Shown here: positions 35,916 to 48,505 of the stretch, piece by piece
How positions within the stretch are numbered: the stretch's first letter is position 1
Layout: each line of letters opens with the position of its first letter
DNA from: Bacillus sp. CGMCC 1.16541
GTDB lineage: Bacteria; Bacillota; Bacilli; Bacillales; Bacillaceae_H
Assembly: GCF_003184905.1 (NCBI RefSeq)
Contig: NZ_QFRU01000013.1
Location: forward strand, 38,803-102,802
Reading direction: 5' to 3'
DNA length: 64,000 nt
Notes under the pieces: generated by a model
What the model saw: the letters and a program-made list of their open reading frames with translations, nothing else
Databases searched by the model: none
Told to the model about the DNA's origin: nothing
Program-made: the position numbers and the translations under genes

Positions 35916-36740
35916 TTATTGAGCTAGTCCTTCATAAATTAAACGAAAACCAACAATAATTAAAACCATACGGAACAAATGGATGACTGTTTTGCTTTTT
36001 AATCGTGTATTTAACCATGCACCCATTTGACCGCCAACCCATGCACCTGGTACTAAAAAGAGGGCTAACTCCCAATCAATGTTTCCCATTGTCATATGAG
36101 TGACCGAGCTTAGAATCGATGAAAGAAAAATCATAAACATCGACGTTGCAACTGCTACATGAGCTGGAAACCCAAACAATAAAATCATTGCCGGAACCAT
36201 TAAAGAACCGCCGCCAATCCCAAACAACCCTGAAGAAAAGCCGACGATAAAAGAGATTATAACAGCCGTAATAGGTCTAAATCCATATGTATATGTCGTA
36301 CCTTCTCCATCTGTATATACACGTTGAAATGGAAAGTGATTGACTTTCTCTTTTCGCTTAAGCTTTTCCCTAAACATAAGAATAATAGAAGTCAAAATAA
36401 CGAAAATACCAAAATAGACTGAAAACGAATCAACTTTTAAATAACTATTTACATAAGCTCCTACTACACCACCAGGTCCACTTCCGATAAAAAAGAGAAA
36501 GCCACTTTTGTAGTCAACCTTTTTATGTTTCATATACATTAAGGTAGAGGAAAGCCCTGTAAAAACAATGACAAGAAGCGATGTTCCGACTGCTACTTGA
36601 GGAGATATGTCATTTAATATGACTGTATATGTACTAAAGAAAAGTAACGCAGGAACAACAATAATACCGCCACCAAGTCCTACTAAACTACCTATTGTTC
36701 CACCAACTAAACCGATTAGCAGTAACACTAGCCACTCCAA
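35916..36740 (-). CDS. yunE: YunE, TauE/SafE family membrane transporter
   Basis: A 274-residue polytopic protein of the TauE/SafE (DUF81) anion exporter family with eight predicted spans in two repeats. Each repeat has the Gly-rich opening: GGTIGSLVGLGGGIIVVPALL near residue 15 and FSSGLFGIGGGSLMVPAMILL near residue 168. Family substrates include sulfite and sulfonates; the substrate here is unknown. TTG start following GAGGTGAG. It neighbours a 54-residue membrane protein that starts just upstream. Confidence 0.87.
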   Translation of the reverse strand: MEWLVLLLIGLVGGTIGSLVGLGGGIIVVPALLFFSTYTVILNDISPQVAVGTSLLVIVFTGLSSTLMYMKHKKVDYKSGFLFFIGSGPGGVVGAYVNSYLKVDSFSVYFGIFVILTSIILMFREKLKRKEKVNHFPFQRVYTDGEGTTYTYGFRPITAVIISFIVGFSSGLFGIGGGSLMVPAMILLFGFPAHVAVATSMFMIFLSSILSSVTHMTMGNIDWELALFLVPGAWVGGQMGAWLNTRLKSKTVIHLFRMVLIIVGFRLIYEGLAQ

Positions 36741-36774
36741 CTTCTCACCTCATCTCTTCTATTTTTTCATCTGT

Positions 36775-36939
36775 TCATGTTGTTAACACACGAACGGCTA
36801 AAAATAAAGCAACAAATCCGCCGATAAACAATAGAAGAGATAAAATGAGCATCCATACATTTTTTCGTTTAAAACCAAAAAGAAGCAGTAAAAAACCAAT
36901 AAAAAATAACGCTAAAATTCCCATCAAAGAAGTTGTCAT
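36775..36939 (-). CDS. Small two-span membrane protein
   Basis: A 54-residue protein beginning MTTSLMGILALFFIGFLLLL, a short basic loop FKRKN, a second hydrophobic span, and a C-terminal VRVLTT. I recognise no family. The reading frame is supported by AAAGGTGGGGG 3 to 8 bases before the ATG and by tight packing between yunF and yunE on the same strand (30 and 34 bases). It may be a partner or regulator of the YunE transporter, which is only inference from position. Confidence 0.7.
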   Translation of the reverse strand: MTTSLMGILALFFIGFLLLLFGFKRKNVWMLILSLLLFIGGFVALFLAVRVLTT

Positions 36940-36969
36940 ATTCCCCCACCTTTAACATGTTGTCTTCGC

Positions 36970-37824
36970 TTACAGTCCTTCAAAGAGATCTAGTTGCTTT
37001 GGAGCTAGGTTTTCATATTCAAGACCTAATAATTGAATCATTTGTTTCGCATTATCAACGGCGTCGCCACCTGAGTTATTGTTAAACAAAAGATAAATGT
37101 CCTTCGTTTGCTTTTGCAAACGTGTTAATCGGTCTTTCCACTCCATCAATTCTTTTTCATTGTAACGATACAAAAACCGAACGGCCCGCCAATTTCCTTC
37201 ACCTGGTTTATTCCATCCATGGACATTTCGGCCATGAAACCGAATTAAGGTCTTCTCACGGCTAGTTGCGTGCAAAACAATAGGAACAGATCCTTCTCCT
37301 GCTTGTGGCTCATCACAAATACCATGTATCCAGTTTTCTTGCTCCATAAATGTTAAGGTTCGATCATAGAATTGAGGTGAAAACCACGTTTGGTTACGAA
37401 ATTCCAGTGCAACCGGAAAGTCACGCAATTTCTCTCGGCTATATCGTAAATAATGAACATTCTCTTTTGTACAATCAAACCAAGGTGGTACCTGAAACAA
37501 AATCATCCCTAATTTATTTGTAGAAAGATATGGTTGGATTGAATCAATGAACGCATCAAACATCTCATCTTTACTTTTATAGAAGCTCTCCTCACGCTGG
37601 TGACCTGTCATGCCTTGATATGCTTTCACAATAAACTGAAATGATTCTGGAGTCTGGGCTACCCACTTTTCAACGTTTGTTTTAGGTTGAATCGCGTAAA
37701 AAGATGCATCTACTTCAACAATTGGAAAATGACCTACATACACGGCAAGCTTGTCCCTAGAAGGTACTCCTTGTTCGTATAAAACATCGTGGTCGCCCCA
37801 ACCTGTAACTCCTATATAAATCAA
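36970..37824 (-). CDS. yunF: YunF, DUF72 family protein
   Basis: A 284-residue DUF72 TIM-barrel protein. The N-terminus MIYIGVTGWGDHD, the barrel block VEVDASFYAIQP, ALEFRNQTWF and the late YLLFNNNSGGDAVDNA are standard. The activity of DUF72 proteins is not known. TTG start after GAGGTGATATAA. It occupies the position of B. subtilis yunF, downstream of the suf operon on the same strand. Confidence 0.88.
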   Translation of the reverse strand: MIYIGVTGWGDHDVLYEQGVPSRDKLAVYVGHFPIVEVDASFYAIQPKTNVEKWVAQTPESFQFIVKAYQGMTGHQREESFYKSKDEMFDAFIDSIQPYLSTNKLGMILFQVPPWFDCTKENVHYLRYSREKLRDFPVALEFRNQTWFSPQFYDRTLTFMEQENWIHGICDEPQAGEGSVPIVLHATSREKTLIRFHGRNVHGWNKPGEGNWRAVRFLYRYNEKELMEWKDRLTRLQKQTKDIYLLFNNNSGGDAVDNAKQMIQLLGLEYENLAPKQLDLFEGL

Positions 37825-38113
37825 TTATATCACCTCATCCATAAATTTCTATTTGTGTATAAAATATATTTTAGTTTCACATTTCATTTTCCTTAAAAGA
37901 GATGCATGAAGGTCTTACTTTTATTATAATCACTTTCTTTGTAATAGGTCATTGTTCAATCGTTTTTTGTTCTTCTTATTACCATCAAAAAACCTTTCAA
38001 ACATGAATGAACACTTCCCGCCATCACATTCACATTCTAATAAAAGTCAAGATCGTGAAAACATGTCCTCTCTTATGATCGACATGTTTCCATCTTAACG
38101 TTTTTTATACTAA
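37825..38113. other. Gap between yunF and sufB with an orphan plus-strand hairpin
   Basis: No gene I would defend. An AAACATGTC / GACATGTTT stem with an outer AAGAT/ATCTT pairing lies at 38049-38096 and is followed by AACGTTTTTTAT on the plus strand, terminator-like, although no plus-strand gene precedes it. A TATAAT near 37920 lacks a good -35. Confidence 0.45.
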
Positions 38114-38147
38114 AAAAAGAGACGAACTCTATTAGTTCGCCTCTTTC
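38114..38147 (-). terminator. Terminator of the suf operon
   Basis: Minus strand AAAGAGGCGAACT / AGTTCGTCTCTTT (one G-U pair), followed by TTTTTAG, shortly after sufB. Confidence 0.88.
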
Positions 38148-38171
38148 GTCTACTATATGCTTACGTCTATC

Positions 38172-39572
38172 TTAGCCGATACTACCTTCCATCTCGAACT
38201 TAATTAAACGGTTCATTTCAACCGCATATTCCATTGGAAGTTCTTTCGTAAATGGCTCGATGAAGCCCATAACGATCATTTCAGTTGCTTCTTCTTCTGA
38301 AATACCGCGGCTCATTAGATAGAATAATTGTTCTTCTGATACTTTCGATACTTTCGCTTCATGCTCAAGTGAAATGTTATCATTTAAAATTTCATTGTAA
38401 GGAATTGTATCAGATGTTGATTTGTTATCCATGATTAATGTGTCACACTCAATGTTTGAGCGAGCTCCGTCTGCTTTGCGGCCAAAGTGAACGATACCAC
38501 GGTATGTTACTTTACCACCTTGCTTAGAAATTGATTTTGACACAATTGTTGAAGACGTATTTGGTGCTAAATGGATCATTTTTGCACCTGCATCTTGGTG
38601 TTGCCCTTTACCTGCAAGCGCAATTGAAAGAGTCATACCACGAGCGCCTTCACCTTTTAAGATAACAGCTGGGTATTTCATTGTTAGTTTTGAACCGATG
38701 TTTCCATCAATCCATTCCATTGTTGCATTTGCTTCACATACAGCACGCTTCGTTACTAAGTTATATACGTTGTTCGCCCAGTTTTGAATCGTTGTATAAC
38801 GGCAATATGCATCTTTTTTAATAATAATTTCTACTACCGCACTGTGTAGTGAATTTGTTGTATAAACAGGTGCTGTACATCCTTCTACATAGTGAACATG
38901 TGCGCCTTCATCTACAATGATAAGTGTACGCTCAAATTGCCCCATGTTTTCAGAGTTAATACGGAAGTACGCTTGTAACGGCGTGTCTACCTTGATACCT
39001 TTTGGGACGTAGATGAATGATCCACCAGACCATACTGCAGAGTTTAAAGCTGAGAATTTGTTATCTGTTGGTGGAATCACTTTCGCCCAGTGCTCACGGA
39101 AAATATCTTCGTTTTCTTTTAACGCTGTATCTGTATCTTTGAAGACGATACCTTGTGCTTCAAGATCTTCTTTCATGTTGTGATACACAACTTCTGACTC
39201 GTACTGAGCAGATACACCTGCAAGATATTTTTGTTCTGCTTCTGGAATACCAAGCTTATCAAACGTTTGTTTAATTTCCTCTGGTACTTCATCCCATGAA
39301 CGCTCAGACTTTTCTGATGGTTTTACATAGTACGTAATTTCATCAAAGTTTAAGCTAGCTAAATCACCGCCCCACTGAGGCATTGGCATATTGTAGAAAT
39401 GCTCTAATGATTTCAAACGGAAGTCAAGCATCCATTGAGGCTCTTCTTTCATGCGTGAAATTTCTTCTACAATCTCTTTTGTTAAACCGCGTTTTGAACG
39501 GAAAATAGATACGTCTTTATCGGAGAAACCATATTTATAATCGCCGATCTCTGGCATTTTTTTCGCCATCAT
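38172..39572 (-). CDS. sufB: Fe-S cluster assembly scaffold SufB
   Basis: A 466-residue SufB, the scaffold of the SufBCD complex on which [4Fe-4S] clusters are built. Typical blocks are [27 protein letters not shown] strands near residues 185-205, EGCTAPVYT with the Cys used in sulfur transfer, and [21 protein letters not shown] at the C-terminus. GGGGG precedes two consecutive ATGs. Last gene of sufC-D-S-U-B. Confidence 0.96.
   Translation of the reverse strand: MMAKKMPEIGDYKYGFSDKDVSIFRSKRGLTKEIVEEISRMKEEPQWMLDFRLKSLEHFYNMPMPQWGGDLASLNFDEITYYVKPSEKSERSWDEVPEEIKQTFDKLGIPEAEQKYLAGVSAQYESEVVYHNMKEDLEAQGIVFKDTDTALKENEDIFREHWAKVIPPTDNKFSALNSAVWSGGSFIYVPKGIKVDTPLQAYFRINSENMGQFERTLIIVDEGAHVHYVEGCTAPVYTTNSLHSAVVEIIIKKDAYCRYTTIQNWANNVYNLVTKRAVCEANATMEWIDGNIGSKLTMKYPAVILKGEGARGMTLSIALAGKGQHQDAGAKMIHLAPNTSSTIVSKSISKQGGKVTYRGIVHFGRKADGARSNIECDTLIMDNKSTSDTIPYNEILNDNISLEHEAKVSKVSEEQLFYLMSRGISEEEATEMIVMGFIEPFTKELPMEYAVEMNRLIKFEMEGSIG
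39258..39274. repeat. 17-bp match to the dispersed palindrome, inside sufB
   Basis: The 17 bases matching the core of the near-palindrome copies at 29394 and 63535 lie within sufB, encoding IKQTFD. Because the stretch codes for conserved-looking residues it may be coincidence. Confidence 0.4.
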
Positions 39573-39614
39573 TAATACCCCCTACGTAATAGGATTGGGA
39601 ATGAACAAAGGCCT

Positions 39615-42578
<2,964 letters not shown>

Positions 42579-42595
42579 GCGAATCCTCCTAACGC

Positions 42596-43381
42596 TTACG
42601 CTTCTTGCCCTACAGTTTCGTCTTCAATACCTAATTCTTGTTTAATCCAGTCATAACCTTCTGCTTCAAGGCGTTGCGCTAATTCAGGTCCACCTGATTT
42701 TACAACGCGACCTTGCATCATTACATGTACATAATCTGGTGTGATGTAATTTAATAGACGTTGATAGTGAGTAATGATTAAGCAACCAAAGTCTTCTCCA
42801 CGCATTTCGTTAATACCTTTAGATACAACTTTTAATGCGTCGATGTCTAAACCAGAGTCAATTTCATCTAGAATCGCAATTTTCGGCTGTAACATCATTA
42901 ATTGAAGGATCTCGTTACGCTTCTTTTCTCCACCAGAGAATCCTTCATTTAAATAACGTTGTGCCATATCTTGATCCATTTCTAAAAAGTCCATGTTTTT
43001 ATCTAATTGACGAATAAACTTCATTAATGAAATTTCTTCGCCTTCTTCACGACGTGCGTTAATTGCTGAACGTAAGAAATCAGCATTCGTTACACCACTA
43101 ATTTCACTTGGGTATTGCATTGCTAAAAACAGACCTACACGAGCGCGCTCGTCTACTTCCATTTCTAATACATCTTCTCCATCAAATGTAATGCTACCTT
43201 TTGTTACTTCGTACTTAGGGTGTCCCATGATTGCTGAAGAAAGTGTTGATTTACCAGTACCGTTTGGCCCCATGATTGCATGGATTTCGCCGCCCTTAAC
43301 TTCTAAATTTACACCTTTAAGGATTTCTTTACCTTCAATCGCAACATGAAGATCTTTAATTGTTAACGTTGAACCTGCCAT
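42596..43381 (-). CDS. sufC: Fe-S assembly ATPase SufC
   Basis: A 261-residue ABC-type ATPase powering SufBC2D. Walker A GPNGTGKST (about 38-46), signature FSGGEKKRNEI, Walker B IAILDEIDSGLD and the H-loop IITHYQR are all present. CTGGAGGT precedes the ATG. First gene of the operon; the gap upstream holds its promoter and possible Fur-like repeats. Confidence 0.96.
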   Translation of the reverse strand: MAGSTLTIKDLHVAIEGKEILKGVNLEVKGGEIHAIMGPNGTGKSTLSSAIMGHPKYEVTKGSITFDGEDVLEMEVDERARVGLFLAMQYPSEISGVTNADFLRSAINARREEGEEISLMKFIRQLDKNMDFLEMDQDMAQRYLNEGFSGGEKKRNEILQLMMLQPKIAILDEIDSGLDIDALKVVSKGINEMRGEDFGCLIITHYQRLLNYITPDYVHVMMQGRVVKSGGPELAQRLEAEGYDWIKQELGIEDETVGQEA

Positions 43382-43732
43382 GTTAAAACCTCCAGTTATA
43401 TACGTATATACTCAATAAGTTGGATATACCTACATGATTTTAATTATTCTCATTTTATTCTCATTACAATCTTATACTAAATGAAAGATGATAGCAACCT
43501 TTTGCGACGGTAAAGTCCGTGCATATGTAGTGGGCTGTCAATTAAAAGAAAGAACTGATAACATCCCTGTGTATCTATGTCATTAAATGAGAAAGGTTTT
43601 ACACCTTTCATTAAGTAATTAACACAATTCTACTTGTATTAAAATCATTATGCAAATTCACTAAACTTTCAGTAAAGAAGGCTACGTTACGTTGGTTATT
43701 TTCTTTAGACATTCACCAATTCATCGCGCAAC
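43382..43732. other. Upstream region of the suf operon
   Basis: No gene. Minus-strand GAGAATAAAAT and GAGAATAATTA repeats at 43443-43466 resemble partial Fur boxes (TGATAAT-type). A TATAAG run at about 43480 could be a -10, with only a poor TTGCTA -35. The assignment to sufC is by position. Confidence 0.35.
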
Positions 43733-43786
43733 AAAATACCCTGTACTCCATCCATTTATCGGATTGAAATAACAGGGTATTTTATT
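43733..43786 (-). terminator. Terminator of yurZ
   Basis: AAAATACCCTGT / ACAGGGTATTTT perfect 12-bp stem with a long interior, just after the yurZ stop; it also has a T-run on the plus strand. Confidence 0.8.
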
Positions 43787-43804
43787 CATCAACCATCGTA
43801 TTAA

Positions 43805-44182
43805 TTAATGTGTTGGTCGATCAAGCTCTTGGATACACTCCTGTACCAACGTCACAGCTTGACTCATTGCAGCTCCTCCACCAAATGCAGCAGCTACACC
43901 ACAAGCTTCTAAAATCTCTTGCTCACTAGCACCTTGGTCTAAACAACCTTTTGTATGATAAATCATGCAGTATTCATCTTGGGCAACTAGACTAATACCA
44001 AGTGCAATTAACTGCTTTTCTCTTTTTGATAATTGTCCTTCTTCGAAACACGCTTCTGTAAATGCGTTAAACGTTTTCGCAACTTCAGGTAACTTCTCAG
44101 TGAATGTTCCGATTCCTACTTTATAATCATGTAAAGCACGATCTGTTGAATTACGTGGCTGTTCTTGCATACGTAACGTCAT
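43805..44182 (-). CDS. yurZ: YurZ, AhpD-like carboxymuconolactone decarboxylase family
   Basis: A 125-residue protein of the AhpD/CMD fold. The conserved CMIYHTKGC (Cys-x3-His-x3-Cys, near residues 72-80) followed by [12 protein letters not shown] is the redox/decarboxylase signature. B. subtilis yurZ lies in the same spot between suf and met. The first ATG is too close to GGGAG and a second, four codons later, rather far, so the start is uncertain. Activity unknown. Confidence 0.87.
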   Translation of the reverse strand: MTLRMQEQPRNSTDRALHDYKVGIGTFTEKLPEVAKTFNAFTEACFEEGQLSKREKQLIALGISLVAQDEYCMIYHTKGCLDQGASEQEILEACGVAAAFGGGAAMSQAVTLVQECIQELDRPTH

Positions 44183-44253
44183 CTCCCATCAAGTTAAAAT
44201 TTCATCGTTAGTATGCCTAGTTCTGACTTAATCTATGATAGATTCGCGTAGAA

Positions 44254-44284
44254 AAAATAAGCCTGACCATCATCAGGCCAGGCT
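44254..44284 (-). terminator. Terminator of metNPQ
   Basis: Minus strand AGCCTGGCC / GGTCAGGCT (one mismatch) followed by TATTTTTTC. Confidence 0.85.
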
Positions 44285-44293
44285 CTACAATTA

Positions 44294-45130
44294 CTATTGC
44301 TTAGGTGCTGGAAGTACAGCGCCTTTATATTCTTCTTTAATGAAGTCTTGAATTTCTTTTGATTGTAATACTTCTACTAATGCTTTAATTTCTTCGCGAT
44401 CTTCATCCCCTTTGCGAGTAGCAATGACATTCACATAAGGGTTGTTTTCTGGTGATTCAACTGCAATTGGGTCTTTCGCTGGATCTAATCCTGCATCTAA
44501 TGCATAGTTTGCATTAATTAAAATCGCGTCACCTTCATTATTTTGATAAGCTCGCGGAAGCAGTCCTGCTTCAACATCTGCCTTAAACTTTAAATTTTTT
44601 GGATTGTCAGCAATATCATCCACGGTTGCTTCTGTCTTATCGATACCTTCTTTTAACTTAATAACACCTTTTTCTTCTAGCATCGATAAGATACGACCAT
44701 GATCTGCTACTGAGTTACTCATAATAACAGTTCCACCCTCTGGTAAATCTTCTAAGCTTTTATGCTTACTTGAATACACACCGATTGGCTCAATGTGAAT
44801 ACCACCAGCGTTCACGAAGTCATAATCGTTTTCTTTCATTTGTGACTCTAAATAAGGAATATGTTGAAAATAGTTTGCATCAATTTCTCCATCTGCTAAT
44901 GCTTTATTTGGGAAAATATAATCCTGGAATGGTTCAATCTCTAATTTAATTCCTTTTTGCTCTAAAAGCGGTTGTGCTTCTTCTAAAATTTCAGCATGAG
45001 GTACATTTGAAGCACCCACAACAAGTTCCTTCTCCTCTTTAGATGAACCGCTGTCTCCTCCTGTACCACAAGCTGTTAAACCTACTACTAATGCAGACGA
45101 TGCTGCAATTGTTGTTAACCATTTTTTCAT
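44294..45130 (-). CDS. metQ: Methionine ABC transporter binding lipoprotein MetQ
   Basis: A 278-residue NlpA-type lipoprotein that captures methionine outside the membrane. Signal peptide with lipobox LTAC (lipid-Cys near residue 21), then NVPHAEILEEAQPLLEQKGI and the DYIFPNKALADGEIDANYFQ block typical of MetQ. CAGGAGG precedes the ATG. Last gene of metN-metP-metQ under a SAM riboswitch. Confidence 0.95.
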   Translation of the reverse strand: MKKWLTTIAASSALVVGLTACGTGGDSGSSKEEKELVVGASNVPHAEILEEAQPLLEQKGIKLEIEPFQDYIFPNKALADGEIDANYFQHIPYLESQMKENDYDFVNAGGIHIEPIGVYSSKHKSLEDLPEGGTVIMSNSVADHGRILSMLEEKGVIKLKEGIDKTEATVDDIADNPKNLKFKADVEAGLLPRAYQNNEGDAILINANYALDAGLDPAKDPIAVESPENNPYVNVIATRKGDEDREEIKALVEVLQSKEIQDFIKEEYKGAVLPAPKQ

Positions 45131-45152
45131 AATTTAAATCCTCCTGTATGTT

Positions 45153-45821
45153 TTATCGTTTATCAATTCGAGATGTCACCATATCACCAATGAATTGGAG
45201 AATAAAGACGATAACTAAAATTAGAATAGTCGCTAAAATTGTGACATCATTATTGTTTCGTTGAAATCCTTCTAAGTATGCAAGATTCCCTAATCCTCCT
45301 GCACCAACAACACCCGCCATTGCCGTGTAGCCCACTAACGCAATAGCTGTTACCGTAATACCAGACGCAAGAGCTGGCATTGATTCCGGAAGTAATACCT
45401 TAAAAATAATCGTACTAGTTTTTGCTCCCATCGATTTCGCCGCTTCAATGACACCTTTATCAATTTCTCTCAATCCAATTTCAACCATACGCGCATAGAA
45501 CGGTGCAGCACCAATGATTAAAGCAGGAAGAGCTGCATCTGCACCAAGCATTGTCCCAACGATCGCTTTTGTAAATGGAATGAGCAGAATGATTAAAATA
45601 ATAAATGGAATGGAACGAAAAATATTCACAAATGCAGCTGTAATCACATTAACAATCTTGTTTTCCCACAACTGACCTTTTGATGTTAAAAAGAGTAAAA
45701 GTCCTAATGCAATCCCTAAAATAAAGGTAGCTAATACAGATACACCCGTCATATACAACGTTTCAACTGTTGCTTCCCACATACGATCAGGCCTTACATT
45801 CGGAAATAGTTGTTCAACCAT
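45153..45821 (-). CDS. metP: Methionine ABC transporter permease
   Basis: A 222-residue permease with five spans and the EAA-type cytoplasmic loop EAAKSMGAKTSTIIFKVLLPE contacting MetN. The start lies within the last codons of metN (8-base overlap) with GGAGGTAATGG upstream. Called metP in B. subtilis and metI in E. coli. Confidence 0.95.
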   Translation of the reverse strand: MVEQLFPNVRPDRMWEATVETLYMTGVSVLATFILGIALGLLLFLTSKGQLWENKIVNVITAAFVNIFRSIPFIILIILLIPFTKAIVGTMLGADAALPALIIGAAPFYARMVEIGLREIDKGVIEAAKSMGAKTSTIIFKVLLPESMPALASGITVTAIALVGYTAMAGVVGAGGLGNLAYLEGFQRNNNDVTILATILILVIVFILQFIGDMVTSRIDKR

Positions 45822-46839
45822 TTGCCATTACCTCCACTTCTACTTGTTGCTCACGTATAAAGGAGATAGCCTTTTTCACTTCTTCTTTGTTTCCATCAAT
45901 ATGAACAAACAAAGTGCCATAAGATCCCGTTTGAGTATGAGAGATTTTACCTTGTAAAATGTTAATCGTGACATCAAACTCTTTTAAAATGCTTGTAATT
46001 AACGGCTGTTCCGCTTTATCCCCTACAAATGACAACTGAATGACTTGACCACTTGGGTACAACTCTAACACGTGTTCCATCGTTTCGAATGTTTCTTCAG
46101 GTTCTGTTACTTGCTGTACAAAACGTTTTGTAATTGACTGTTTTGGCTTCCTAAATACGTCTAACACATTTCCTTGTTCAACAACAAATCCGTTCTCCAT
46201 CACCGCTACACGATGGCAAATTTTACGAATCACATGCATTTCATGTGTAATAAGAACAATCGTTAGCCCCAACTTTTCATTAATGTCGACTAATAGGTCT
46301 AAAATTGAATCGGTTGTTTGTGGATCCAGCGCCGATGTTGCTTCATCACACAATAACACTTTTGGATTATTTGCTAATGCACGTGCAATCCCTACACGTT
46401 GCTTTTGTCCTCCACTAAGTTGTGAAGGATAGGCATCTTCGCGCCCTTCTAGTCCGACTAACTTAATGAGTTCATCTACTCTTTTGGCTCTTTCGCCCTT
46501 TGATACGCCCGCAATTTCTAATGGAAAAGAAATGTTTTCACGAACAGTACGCGACCACAGTAAGTTAAAATGCTGAAAGATCATGCTAATATCTTGGCGT
46601 GCTTTTCGTAGCTTTTCTCCTCGAATTTTTCCAATATCATTTCCAGCTACCTTTACCATTCCTTTTGTAGGGGTTTCTAACCCATTTAACAACCGAATTA
46701 ATGAACTTTTTCCAGCTCCGCTATATCCAATAATCCCAAATATTTCACCTTTATTTATGTTTAAATCAATATTGTTAACAGCGGTCACTGTACCGCTTTT
46801 TGCTTCATATATTTTTGTCACACCTGTTAACGTAATCAT
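45814..46839 (-). CDS. metN: Methionine ABC transporter ATPase MetN
   Basis: A 341-residue ATPase. Walker A GYSGAGKSS near residues 37-45, signature QLSGGQKQR, Walker B LLCDEATSALDP; the C-terminal 80 residues form the NIL domain (ending KKAISFIREQQVEVEVMANG), which senses intracellular methionine in the family. Starts after GAAGGTGAG. First gene of the operon, behind a SAM riboswitch. Confidence 0.96.
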   Translation of the reverse strand: MITLTGVTKIYEAKSGTVTAVNNIDLNINKGEIFGIIGYSGAGKSSLIRLLNGLETPTKGMVKVAGNDIGKIRGEKLRKARQDISMIFQHFNLLWSRTVRENISFPLEIAGVSKGERAKRVDELIKLVGLEGREDAYPSQLSGGQKQRVGIARALANNPKVLLCDEATSALDPQTTDSILDLLVDINEKLGLTIVLITHEMHVIRKICHRVAVMENGFVVEQGNVLDVFRKPKQSITKRFVQQVTEPEETFETMEHVLELYPSGQVIQLSFVGDKAEQPLITSILKEFDVTINILQGKISHTQTGSYGTLFVHIDGNKEEVKKAISFIREQQVEVEVMANG

Positions 46840-46918
46840 GCTGTCTCACCTTCTTTTTTTCTAAAATCATCTATTGTTACTGTTCCCTTAATCAAATCTC
46901 TTTTATCTGTTTGACGAT

Positions 46919-47080
46919 AAAAAACCTTTCTGCGTAAGTGAGCAGAAAGGTTTAATATCTTATTCCTTTCTCTCATCTCTCAAAGCAACTGCTTTGCAGG
47001 AATTGGCACCATTTCAGCTAGGCTGACGGTTGCCGGGTTTCACAGGGCTCAGTCCCTCCACCTCTCTTGATAAGAGTTAA
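46919..47080 (-). ncRNA. SAM riboswitch (S-box) of metNPQ
   Basis: Minus strand: CTTATCAAGAGAGGTGGAGG opens the aptamer, followed by GGACTG, GAAACCCGGCAACC, GGTGCCAATTCCTGCA and a closing GATGAGAG. The terminator AAACCTTTCTGC / GCAGAAAGGTTTTTT (46919-46953) follows. SAM binding should terminate transcription of methionine uptake. Confidence 0.96.
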
Positions 47081-47130
47081 TACGACAGATTATTTAATTA
47101 AAAGATAATATTCTTAAAGTTATGTGAGTG

Positions 47131-47159
47131 ATTGTAGCATGCTACTTTTTACGTGTCAA
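47131..47159 (-). promoter_or_regulatory. Sigma-A promoter of metNPQ
   Basis: Minus strand TTGACA, 17 bases, TACAAT, about 50 bases before the S-box. Confidence 0.88.
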
Positions 47160-47168
47160 CAAATAATA

Positions 47169-48482
47169 CTATTTTAAAACGACAGATTCTGAAGTCAATC
47201 CAGTCGCCTTTTTAATAGCTTGTTCAAGGTCTTCTTTAAGATCATCAATATGTTCAATCCCAACTGAAAGTCGAATAAGATCTTCGGTTACACCAGCTAA
47301 TTTTAATTGTTCTTCATTTAGCTGCTGATGCGTTGTACTAGCAGGGTGAATAATTAAACTCTTCGCATCTCCCACATTCGCTACATGAGACCATAGTTCA
47401 ACAGCATTAATTAATGCCTTACCCGCTTCACGTCCGCCTTTAATACCGAAAACAACAACTGCTCCTGCACCTTTAGGTAAATATTTCTTGGCTTCTACTG
47501 CCTGCGGATGTGTTTCGGATTCCGGATATAAAACCCATTCAACTGCAGAGTGTGTTTCTAAATATTGAACAATCTCTCTTGTATTAGCGATATGCTCTTT
47601 CATTCTGACATGCAACGTTTCTAACCCTAAGCTGAATTGATACGCATTGAACGGACTAATAGAGGCACCAATGTCACGTAATAGTTGTACTCTCGCCTTT
47701 ACAATATAAGCAAGCGGACCTAACGCTTCTGCATACACAAGGTTATGGTAACTAGGGTCTGGCGTTATAAAGTGTGGAAATTTAGGTGAATTCCAATCAA
47801 ATTTCCCACCATCTACAATGATTCCCCCTAACGTCGTACCATTTCCTAATAACCACTTTGTTGCGGAATGAATGACAATATCTGCTCCATATTCAATTGG
47901 TCTACATAAATAAGGAGTGGCAAATGTATTATCAATAATTAACGGGACACCAGCTTCGTGTGCAACTTCAGCTACTTTTTCAATATCCAAAACCGTTAAG
48001 CTAGGGTTACCAATTGTTTCTGCAAAGATGGCTTTCGTATTCGGTGTAATGGCTTGTCTAAAATTCTCTACATTGGTAGGATCGACAAAATGTGTTTTAA
48101 TCCCGTATTTCGGAAGCGTTGTCTCAAATAAATTATATGTACCACCATATAAGGCAGATGAGGAAACAATCTCATCTCCTGCTCCTGCAAGGTTTAAAAT
48201 TGCCGTCGTAATCGCTGCCATTCCACTTGAAACAGCTAAAGCACCAACTCCTCCTTCAAGCTGTGCCACTCGTTCTTCGAATGCAGTAACAGTTGGATTA
48301 TGAATACGGGTGTAAATGTATCCTTGCTCTTTTAACGCAAATAAATCTGCTGCATGATCTGTGTTTTCAAATTGATACGCATTTGACATATAAATTGGTA
48401 ATGCGCGTGCTCCCGTCTCTTTACTGGCTTGTAATCCCCCGTGTATGTTAATTGTTTCTAAACGATACTTTTTTGACATCAT
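47169..48482 (-). CDS. metY: O-acetylhomoserine sulfhydrylase MetY
   Basis: A 437-residue PLP enzyme of the Cys/Met metabolism family that makes homocysteine from O-acetylhomoserine and sulfide. The PLP lysine is Lys209 in IHSATKWLLGNGTTLGG, and the length with the insertion DWNSPKFPHFITPDPSYH distinguishes MetY from shorter MetB/MetC. AAGGGGAG precedes two ATG codons. It has its own SAM riboswitch, so sulfur incorporation and methionine import are co-regulated. B. subtilis has no metY at this point. Confidence 0.93.
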   Translation of the reverse strand: MMSKKYRLETINIHGGLQASKETGARALPIYMSNAYQFENTDHAADLFALKEQGYIYTRIHNPTVTAFEERVAQLEGGVGALAVSSGMAAITTAILNLAGAGDEIVSSSALYGGTYNLFETTLPKYGIKTHFVDPTNVENFRQAITPNTKAIFAETIGNPSLTVLDIEKVAEVAHEAGVPLIIDNTFATPYLCRPIEYGADIVIHSATKWLLGNGTTLGGIIVDGGKFDWNSPKFPHFITPDPSYHNLVYAEALGPLAYIVKARVQLLRDIGASISPFNAYQFSLGLETLHVRMKEHIANTREIVQYLETHSAVEWVLYPESETHPQAVEAKKYLPKGAGAVVVFGIKGGREAGKALINAVELWSHVANVGDAKSLIIHPASTTHQQLNEEQLKLAGVTEDLIRLSVGIEHIDDLKEDLEQAIKKATGLTSESVVLK

Positions 48483-48505
48483 GTTTTCTCCCCTTTGTTC
48501 GTTAT

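Noticed and set aside
37970..38099. A 32-codon plus-strand frame reading MNEHFPPSHSHSNKS... before sufB
   Set aside because: No ribosome site, no recognised family, and it overlaps the hairpin; probably chance.
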